A stretch of DNA of 30,077 nucleotides, taken from contig JACZVU010000012.1 of assembly GCA_022572485.1 (NCBI GenBank), forward strand, positions 1-30,077, given 5' to 3'. The position numbers were made by a program, and so were the translations under genes. Below the pieces are notes generated by a model, which was not told the origin of the DNA, did no database searches, and was given only the letters and a program-made list of their open reading frames with translations. The DNA comes from Myxococcales bacterium (GTDB lineage: Bacteria; Myxococcota_A; UBA9160; SMWR01). Shown here one piece after another: positions 24,449 through 30,077 of this stretch (position 1 is the stretch's first letter; every line of letters begins with the position of its first letter).

Positions 24449-25264
24449 TTACTTCTCGTGCGTCCGAATATGGGCGGCGCGGCTCTGCAGATAGGCACTG
24501 CGCAATGCCGCGTAGTAGTCGACCGACGATTTCTCGAGTGCCTTTATCGCGGCGCCCCGGGCATCCAGGGTCGCGAAGCCACGGCTGGCGCCAAACATGA
24601 TATTGGGGGCAGGCCCGACCAAATAGGTGAGCGGTTGAAAGAGCAGGTCGACGACATCGCCGAACCCGTCTCGAAACGTATTGGGTCCGAAAATGGGTAA
24701 CACCAGGTAAGGTCCGGTACCTATACCCAATCGCCCGAGCGTCTGCCCGAAGTCGGATTCGTGATGTTCCCATCCCGCTTCGATTCCAACATCGAAGACA
24801 CCTCCGATCCCAAGGGACGAGTTCAGAACGAATCGCCCGAGTGTCTTTGCGGCATCCTTGAAGCGAAGCTGCAGCAGGTCGTTGATCAGCGTCGAGGGCG
24901 CTTTGAGGTTGATGAAAACGCGGTTGATACCCCGCCTGGCGGATTTGGGAACCACGAATTGATACCCGCGGATCATGGGGTCGAAGACGCGCCGGCTCAG
25001 TCCGCGATTGAAGGTCAGCAGTGCCCGATTCGTACCCTCAAAGGGATCGTTCAGCGCGACCTCCTCACCAAACTCGAACACGTCATCGAAGAGCCCGTCG
25101 TAGTCGGGATCATCGATCGCCGTAACCGACGAGGCGCTCTCTTCAGCCGAGGCAACGCTCGCTTGCTGGGCAGCTGGAGCGAGCTTGGCACATGCAGGCG
25201 CCCCGGCGAGCAGTGCGAATCCAAGCCCGAGTAGTGCTGTCCAAAACTGGAAGGCCTTGGTCAT
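24449..25264 (-). CDS. mlaA: MlaA/VacJ-family outer-membrane lipid-asymmetry protein
   Basis: From ATG 25264, behind GGAGGGGAG, the protein has 271 residues. The N-terminus has a signal sequence ending in GAPACAK; Cys25 could be lipidated, but the -3 residue is Ala rather than Leu, so the lipobox is imperfect. A linker rich in Ala and Ser follows. The VacJ domain runs from NDPFEGTNRALLTFNRGLSRRVFDPMIRGY through INDLLQLRFKDAAKTLGRF to GTGPYLVLPIFGPNTFRDGFGDVVD. MlaA sits in the outer membrane and removes misplaced phospholipids toward a periplasmic MlaC. A longer frame upstream to 25567 lacks homology. The nearby HpnM and HpnN could be its partners, since no MlaFED genes are seen. Confidence 0.92.
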   Translation of the reverse strand: MTKAFQFWTALLGLGFALLAGAPACAKLAPAAQQASVASAEESASSVTAIDDPDYDGLFDDVFEFGEEVALNDPFEGTNRALLTFNRGLSRRVFDPMIRGYQFVVPKSARRGINRVFINLKAPSTLINDLLQLRFKDAAKTLGRFVLNSSLGIGGVFDVGIEAGWEHHESDFGQTLGRLGIGTGPYLVLPIFGPNTFRDGFGDVVDLLFQPLTYLVGPAPNIMFGASRGFATLDARGAAIKALEKSSVDYYAALRSAYLQSRAAHIRTHEK

Positions 25265-25715
25265 CTCCCCTCCATCTGGAAGTAAATCTTCGGGCTGCTG
25301 GTTGAGTTTATTAAGGCGCATAGGCCTACGAAGACCGAAGGAGCGCCGGAAGGCGAGTCTAGAAGGCACTTCGGATCGGGGCCAGCTTCCCGCAAGATCC
25401 CGCCAGCGCGAATTTGGCTTGTTTTCCCCGTGGGAAATCAATTTTGCCAACAGCCGCAACCCGAGTAGGGTAAGCTCCGGCGCGTCGGGAGTCTTCGCAA
25501 CGGTTGATGACCCTAAATCACCCCCCGAAGAGAACCCGTTCCTCCCAGAAAAAGCGGACGGATGCAAGATGATTGGGTGCCCCGGGTGCAGCTCGTACTC
25601 GTGACCCGGTGCTCCTGGAGTGCAGCATCATCAGGGAGACTGTTCGCGACAGGCTATGTCGGTGTCCGCTCAATGATAGTATCCCCCGCTCGCCCGGCTC
25701 CACGGAGGTAACCGA
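25265..25715. other. 451-nt divergent spacer between mlaA and the synthase gene
   Basis: No gene is supported in this stretch. It contains the box described at 25355-25374, a short CGACA/TGTCG inverted repeat near 25647-25662 and TAGTAT near 25677, which could be a -10 for the plus-strand gene. GGAGGT at 25704-25709 is the ribosome site of the synthase gene. Confidence 0.45.
25355..25374 (-). promoter_or_regulatory. Box upstream of mlaA resembling the hpnN/hpnM inverted repeat
   Basis: On the plus strand the sequence GAGTCTAG, 4 nt, CACTTCG resembles GAGTCTAG, 5 nt, CACTTCG at 23675-23694 in the hpnN/hpnM spacer. Relative to the minus-strand genes both have the same orientation. The box lies 91 nt before the mlaA start. 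It may hold a shared TAGACT -10 or a regulator site. Confidence 0.4.
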
Positions 25716-26903
25716 GTGGACATTTTCCAGAAATGCGCTGATGCCGCGAAGTATTACGCGCAGATTCGAAATGCTGGGATCTATCCCTATTACCGCGCCA
25801 TTTCGTCCGGACAAGATCCGGTTGTCACGTACCTCGGCAAAAAACTCGTCATGCTGGGCTCGAACAACTATCTCGGACTCACCAACCACCCCGAGGTGAA
25901 AGAAGCCGCCGCGATGGCCATCGCCAGGTTCGGAACCGGATGCGCGGGATCGCGACTGCTCAACGGCACACTCGACATCCACCTCGAATTGGAAGAACGA
26001 CTCGCAAAGTTTCTGGGGCGAGAGGATGTGCTCACGTTCTCAACGGGCTTCCAGGTCAATCTCGGCGTTCTCTCGTGCTTGCTGCGGCGCTCGGACATCG
26101 CATTGCTCGACGGCCTCAACCACGCGAGCATCATCGACGGCTGTCGGCTGGGTTTCAGCAAGACCTACAAATATCTGCACAACGACATGGCCGACCTCGA
26201 GAAGAAGCTGTCCAACATCCCCGATGAGAAGGGAAAGCTCATCGTCGTCGACGGCGTCTTCTCCATGGAAGGAGACACCGCGAAGCTTCCGGAAATCGTC
26301 GAACTGAAAAACCGTTACGGGGCGCGGCTGATGGTGGATGACGCCCACGGGCTCGGCGTATTCGGCGATAACGGGCGTGGCACTCCCGAGCACTTCGGGC
26401 TCGAGGATGAAGTCGATCTCGTGATGGGTACCTTCTCGAAGTCTCTCGCGACGGTGGGCGGTTTCATTGCCGCACGTGCGGATGTCATCGATTTCATCCG
26501 TCACGAGGCGCGGACCGCAATTTTCTCGGCTGCGCCCCCTCCGCCATCGGTCGGCGCGGCCATCAAGGCGTTGGAAATCATCGAGCGGGAGCCTGAACGC
26601 AGAAAGAACCTCTGGGAAAACGCGCGGTTCATGAAGCGCGAACTCGAGACGCTCGGCTTCGATACCGGACAGTCCGAGTCTCCCGTAATTCCGCTGGTGG
26701 TAGGAGAAGACGTCGCGGCATTCGTGATGACCCAGAAGCTCCAAGAGCGGGGCGTATTTGCAAATCCGGTGATTTCTCCGGCCGTCCCGAAGGGTCGGTC
26801 CATGATGCGAACGTCATACATGGCGACGCATACCATGGAACATTTGGAATTTGCCCTTGAAGCCTTCGCAGGGGTGGGTCGCGAGATGGGCATCATCCGC
26901 TAG
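25716..26903 (+). CDS. Serine palmitoyltransferase-like alpha-oxoamine synthase (PLP enzyme)
   Basis: The 395-residue protein is a fold-type I PLP enzyme. GSNNYLGLTNHPEV (48-61), the substrate-site stretch RFGTGCAGSRLLNGTLDIHLELEERLA (71-97), NHAS with the stacking His136, VDDAHGLGVFG (207-217) and the Schiff-base Lys242 in GTFSKSLATVGGF are all present. The GSRLLNGTLDLHxELE pattern fits bacterial serine palmitoyltransferase better than BioF (GSRLVSG) or Kbl. It would condense serine with an acyl-CoA to a 3-ketosphinganine-type product in the cytoplasm. Start is GTG 25716 with GGAGGT 6 nt upstream. BioF or Kbl activity is the alternative; no ceramide synthase or ketoreductase partner is in the window. 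Confidence 0.85.
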   Translation: MDIFQKCADAAKYYAQIRNAGIYPYYRAISSGQDPVVTYLGKKLVMLGSNNYLGLTNHPEVKEAAAMAIARFGTGCAGSRLLNGTLDIHLELEERLAKFLGREDVLTFSTGFQVNLGVLSCLLRRSDIALLDGLNHASIIDGCRLGFSKTYKYLHNDMADLEKKLSNIPDEKGKLIVVDGVFSMEGDTAKLPEIVELKNRYGARLMVDDAHGLGVFGDNGRGTPEHFGLEDEVDLVMGTFSKSLATVGGFIAARADVIDFIRHEARTAIFSAAPPPPSVGAAIKALEIIEREPERRKNLWENARFMKRELETLGFDTGQSESPVIPLVVGEDVAAFVMTQKLQERGVFANPVISPAVPKGRSMMRTSYMATHTMEHLEFALEAFAGVGREMGIIR

Positions 26904-26944
26904 CCGATCCCGATCCACGCCCGCCCTTCTATGAGGTACCTGGA

Positions 26945-28024
26945 CTATTCACTCCCAGCGGGCGTCGGCTCATCGTGCTCGTCCTCGATTTCGCCGACGA
27001 TTTCTTCGAGAACGTCTTCGAGAGTGCACACTCCGAGTACCGGGTCGTCATCCTTGCGAACGATCGCAAGGTGCTGGCGCCCGCTGCGAAATTGCCGAAG
27101 CGCGTCGACGACGGGCAGATCGGGATCGAACTGCGTCGCAGGCCGGATCGCATCGCGCATCACTACCACGCGATCCCGCGCGTAGAGGTGAAACAGATCC
27201 TTGGCGTGGAGAATTCCGACAATGTGATCCAGGCTTTCCCCATAGACCGGAAGTCTCGTAAAGCCGGACTCTCGCAACAGATCGAGCAGGTCGTCCGGAT
27301 CGATCCTGCTCGGAACCGCGGTCACCTCCTCACGCGGAACCATGACGTCTCGGACGCGGGTTCGACTCAGGCGGAAGACGTTGCCTAGGATCCGCCCTGA
27401 ATAGGGGCGAATCACACCAGCCGCCCTTGACTCTGATACGAGTAGCGAGAGTTCGTCCGGAGAGTGGACGGATTGAGCTTGCCCTGCTGGCTTCACCCCA
27501 AAGGCTCTAACCAACGCATTGCCCGCACCGTTCATGAATACGAGGATCGGTCGGAATACACGTCCGAAGGCGAGCAATGGCTTCGCACAGACGAGCGCCA
27601 CCCTGCCGGGAAAGTCCAAGGCCACAGCCTTGGGGGCGAGCTCACCCGCAACCACGTGGACAAAGGTGATCGCGGAGAACGCCAGCACCAGCGCCAGCGA
27701 GTGAACGACAACGGTTGATTCGACACCGATCGCCGCGAGCACGGGCCGAATCAGTCCGGCCAGCGCAGGCTCGCCGAGCCACCCCAGCCCGAGGCTGGCG
27801 AGCGTGATCCCGAGTTGGGTGGCCGCGATTGAGTCATCGAGGTGCTCGATCGCCGCCTGGACCGCGCGCGCGCCGCGTCGACCCTCGGCGACCCAAATTT
27901 CGATCTGCGTGCGACGAACCGCAACCAGAGCGAATTCAGTGGCGACGAAGAATGCGTTGGTGACAACGAGTGCGATGACCCCAAGGAGACCGAGGAGCGA
28001 TAGCCCAAACCCTGGAGTCTCCAT
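26945..28024 (-). CDS. CNNM/CorC-type membrane protein with DUF21 and CBS pair
   Basis: A 359-residue protein. Residues 8-190 are a CNNM (DUF21) transmembrane domain with three to four helices and NAFFVATEFALVAVRRTQI near the N-terminus. Residues 215-335 are two CBS domains (VRDVMVPREEV, FTRLPVYGESLDHIVGILHAKDL, VLGVCTLEDVLEEIVGEIEDE). The C-terminal CorC_HlyC transporter-associated domain, usual in members of about 420-440 residues, is missing; the protein ends soon after CBS2 with a short acidic tail. The family is linked to magnesium efflux and nucleotide sensing. ATG 28024 has GGAGGGTGA directly upstream. It is convergent with the synthase gene. Confidence 0.92.
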   Translation of the reverse strand: METPGFGLSLLGLLGVIALVVTNAFFVATEFALVAVRRTQIEIWVAEGRRGARAVQAAIEHLDDSIAATQLGITLASLGLGWLGEPALAGLIRPVLAAIGVESTVVVHSLALVLAFSAITFVHVVAGELAPKAVALDFPGRVALVCAKPLLAFGRVFRPILVFMNGAGNALVRAFGVKPAGQAQSVHSPDELSLLVSESRAAGVIRPYSGRILGNVFRLSRTRVRDVMVPREEVTAVPSRIDPDDLLDLLRESGFTRLPVYGESLDHIVGILHAKDLFHLYARDRVVVMRDAIRPATQFDPDLPVVDALRQFRSGRQHLAIVRKDDDPVLGVCTLEDVLEEIVGEIEDEHDEPTPAGSE

Positions 28025-28049
28025 TCACCCTCCGCTCAAGGCGAAAATC

Positions 28050-28055
28050 ATTATA
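28050..28055 (-). promoter_or_regulatory. Consensus -10 (TATAAT) upstream of the CNNM gene
   Basis: TATAAT occurs on the minus strand at 28055-28050, 25 nt before the ATG at 28024, with GGAGGGTGA between them. No matching -35 was found at 16-18 nt, so the promoter is a tentative call. Confidence 0.4.
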
Positions 28056-28061
28056 GGAGGT

Positions 28062-28553
28062 TCAGGGCTGATCGCGCGGTCGAGTGATGGCCTCCCGCCC
28101 CGCGAGGTCATCCACGAACTGCCGGGCGATTCGCCCCGATCGACTCGAGCGGCGAAGCGCCCAGCGAAGAGAAGCCTCCTTCACTTCTTCGGGCGGCGTC
28201 CGAAGCTTCGCTTTCTTCGCGTAGTGGTCGACGATCGAGAGATAGGTGCTCTGATCGAAGCTGTAGAAGCCGAGCACGAGTCCGAAGCGATCGGAAAGCG
28301 CCAGTTTTTCGTCGATCGTTTCGCCGAGTTGAAGCTCTCCGGCTTCATCGAGCCGTACCGATCGGTTGTCCAACGCGCTCTCGGGGAGCAGGTGTCGCCG
28401 GTTGCTTGTCGCAATGATGCGAACGTTCTCCGGTGGGGCGACGAGGCTCCCTTCGAGAGCCGCCTTCAATTCGCGGTACTGGGACTCACCGCTCTCGAAG
28501 GAGAGATCGTCGCAGAACAAGATGAAGCGGTACGGTGATCCGCGCAGTTCACC
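28062..28553 (-). pseudogene. 5'-truncated DUF815-family AAA ATPase
   Basis: The frame encodes only the C-terminal half of a DUF815 ATPase: PYRFILFCDDLSFE (Walker B region), KAALEGSLVAPPENVRIIATSNRRHLLPE (sensor 1 region) and SDRFGLVLGFYSFDQ. Family proteins of roughly 280-300 residues have a Walker A segment and about 130 residues before this point. Here the homology begins about 10 residues before FILFCDD, right at the stop codon of the NUDIX gene (28556). No ATG or GTG opens the frame; the first possible start is TTG 28520 without a ribosome site. It looks like a deletion remnant joined to the NUDIX gene, though translation by read-over cannot be excluded. Confidence 0.75.
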
Positions 28554-28555
28554 CG

Positions 28556-29161
28556 CTAGCGACCCGGCGTCCGTTCGGGAAGTGGCTGGCCGAGGATCTT
28601 CAAAAATCGATCCAAAAAACGATAGGTCAACCCCCAGACCACCTGGCGCCCGGGCTCACCTACCAGGATTCCCGGAAAGAGCCGGTCCGATTCAACTTTC
28701 GCCGGGTGATCGATGTGGCGCTCGCGATCCAACAACGAATCGAGCGGAAACCAGAAAGCATCTCGAACTTCGTGGTTGAGCGCCAGCGCAGCGGGATCGC
28801 TGGTGTAGAAGACGAATGCGGAGACCGCGAAATCGCTCGGCGGCACGGGCCGGCCGGGCAGATCGCCCAGACGACCGAGAAACTCCGATCCGGCGAGCGA
28901 CAACCCGACCTCCTCCAGAGTCTCGCGCTCCGCGGCAGCGCGGGTGGTTGCGTCGGCGGCGTCTACGCGACCACCCGGGAAGGCCATGTGGCCCGACCAA
29001 GGGTCGCCCGCGCGCTGAGCACGCTCGATCAAGAGCAACTCAAGGGAGCCCGCTTTGTCCGTCAGTACGATCGCCACCGCCGCACGGTGCTGCAATCCAG
29101 CTTCAAGCAGCGCCGGCTCGTGCTCGAGCAGAGCCCGCCGAACATCGTCAACACCCAACAC
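28556..29161 (-). CDS. NUDIX hydrolase, CoA pyrophosphatase-like
   Basis: The 201-residue protein has the CoAse-type NUDIX signature: HMAFPGGRVDAADATTRAAAERETLEEVGL, with the RETLEEVGL helix carrying the metal-binding glutamates, and an upstream ERAQRAGDPWSGH segment typical of the CoA pyrophosphatase group. It would cleave CoA or acyl-CoA derivatives, or another nucleoside diphosphate compound. The C-terminus WGLTYRFLDRFLKIL is intact. The start is GTG 29161 or TTG 29158; a TATATT at 29168-29173 (minus strand) lies so close that the message may be almost leaderless. It ends at the truncated DUF815 frame. Confidence 0.88.
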   Translation of the reverse strand: MLGVDDVRRALLEHEPALLEAGLQHRAAVAIVLTDKAGSLELLLIERAQRAGDPWSGHMAFPGGRVDAADATTRAAAERETLEEVGLSLAGSEFLGRLGDLPGRPVPPSDFAVSAFVFYTSDPAALALNHEVRDAFWFPLDSLLDRERHIDHPAKVESDRLFPGILVGEPGRQVVWGLTYRFLDRFLKILGQPLPERTPGR

Positions 29162-29358
29162 CCCTCGAATATACTCCTACGGCCGCGCCACCGACTACCC
29201 GCCAGGCCCACGGCCCCCCGCCCAGCAGAACCCCTGTAATCACAACCCCTCGGTACAGAGTGACCGGTCCAACTGGATTCCCGCCCGTGACGCACCTCAT
29301 TCGGTCGCGGCACCGCGCAGGCATAAGACAACGGCCCTGCACGGGCTACTTTCCCGAG

Positions 29359-30077
29359 AATGACAGCGCCCCCGGCGACTTCAGCCACCCTCCAGCGCAT
29401 CTTCGATCTCGCCCGCAAAGAGCAGGCGGCGGCGACCCAAGTGATCCAAGGCATGACGCTCGACCACCAGGTCGCGTTGGTTTGCGACACCCCACTCTCC
29501 CGGCGAGCGAAAATCCTAGAGCTGCTCCCGACTCCCGAGGCTGTAATCCCGCTGATTCCCGAAGCAGAACTCTGTTTCACCATAAAGGCGATTGGCATCG
29601 AGGATGCAGCGTGGATTCTCGAACACGCGACTCCGGAACAGGTTGTCGCCTGCATGGATCTGGACGGATGGAGAGGGGCGACTGCCGATCGGGCGGTTAT
29701 CGACCGCTGGATCGACACGCTCGCCATGACGACAGAGAGCTCCTTCCTGCGCTCGATCCTCGCGCTTGATCCCGAGCTTGTCGTGCTCTTTCTCAAGCAC
29801 CGAATCCAATGCTTCCAGAAGCCGGACGACGACGAGAGCTGGCAGCCGCCCGAAGGCGGCCTGACCGTAGAAGGCCAGTTCTATTTCGTCGCCATTCGCG
29901 AAGGAGACGACCTCGAGTCACTCGTCGTGATGCTGCGCGCCCTTTTCGTTGCCGACTATTGGGTCTATTTCCGGATGATGCAGGGGGTCATCCACGAGTT
30001 GGACATCCTGAACGAAGAATGGGCTTTGCGCTGGCGAACCGGCCGTCTCGAAGATCTGGGGTTTCCACCCTGGGATC
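29359..30077 (+). CDS. DUF6178-family protein, partial (3' end outside window)
   Basis: The plus-strand frame opens at ATG 29359, the only start after an in-frame TAA, and runs to the window edge (about 239 residues). It contains LIPEAELCFTIKAIGIEDAAWILEHATPEQVVACMDLDGW, SFLRSILALDPELVVLFLKHRIQ and GQFYFVAIREGDDLESLVVMLRALFVADYWVYFRMMQGV, which I associate with the uncharacterised DUF6178 family of deltaproteobacterial-type genomes. No signal peptide or membrane segment is evident in the visible part. Function is unknown. It diverges from the NUDIX gene across a 197-nt spacer with no strong ribosome site (a weak GAG 1-3 nt before ATG). Confidence 0.7.

Noticed and set aside
1..30077. CRISPR array or tRNA genes
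   Set aside because: No regularly spaced direct repeats and no T-arm/acceptor combination of a tRNA were recognised by eye.

Overview
This window reads as chromosomal DNA of a GC-rich, outer-membrane-bearing bacterium. The lipid-trafficking genes (HpnN/HpnM/MlaA), the serine palmitoyltransferase-like enzyme, the DUF6178 gene and the housekeeping set suggest a deltaproteobacterial-type lineage (Myxococcota, Desulfobacterota or relatives). That placement is inference from gene content; no rRNA or tRNA gene was seen.

Layout. (1) 1-8545, all on the minus strand: two molybdopterin molybdotransferases (MoeA, then a MoeA fused to a periplasmic-binding-like domain), a soluble Ser/Thr kinase with a zinc-ribbon tail and an RlmD-like RNA methyltransferase, tightly packed or overlapping. 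A stand-alone TOPRIM protein, a nucleotidyltransferase, a HAD phosphatase and the start of an Nfu-type Fe-S protein follow. (2) 8546-9659: about 1.1 kb without a convincing gene but with several hairpins, including a perfect 12-bp stem just before moeA. (3) 9660-13529, plus strand: a DHH phosphoesterase overlapping a MaoC-like hydratase, a 147-bp MITE-like element inserted in the hydratase stop codon, a second inverted-repeat element, and glutamine-dependent NAD synthetase. (4) 13592-23611, minus strand: a cold-shock-domain protein, a DsbA-like thioredoxin-fold protein, a queuosine-salvage protein, a lipid kinase, aconitase, an M20 peptidase and an HpnN-type RND transporter. (5) 23761-26903: HpnM/MlaC-like protein, MlaA lipoprotein and a serine palmitoyltransferase-like enzyme. 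(6) 26945-30077: a CNNM/CorC-type membrane protein, a 5'-truncated DUF815 ATPase, a NUDIX hydrolase and the start of a DUF6178 gene.

How the genes fit together. The clearest multi-gene theme is envelope lipid handling: an inner-membrane RND pump (HpnN), a periplasmic carrier (HpnM/MlaC) and an outer-membrane MlaA lie within 4.5 kb with no MlaFEDB ABC transporter visible. They sit beside a sphingolipid-type synthase and a lipid-kinase gene. hpnN and hpnM diverge from a spacer with a perfect 9-bp inverted repeat, and a related box lies upstream of mlaA, so the three may be co-regulated. The second theme is molybdenum cofactor insertion, where paired moeA genes are translationally linked to a kinase. 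The remaining genes are mainly housekeeping.
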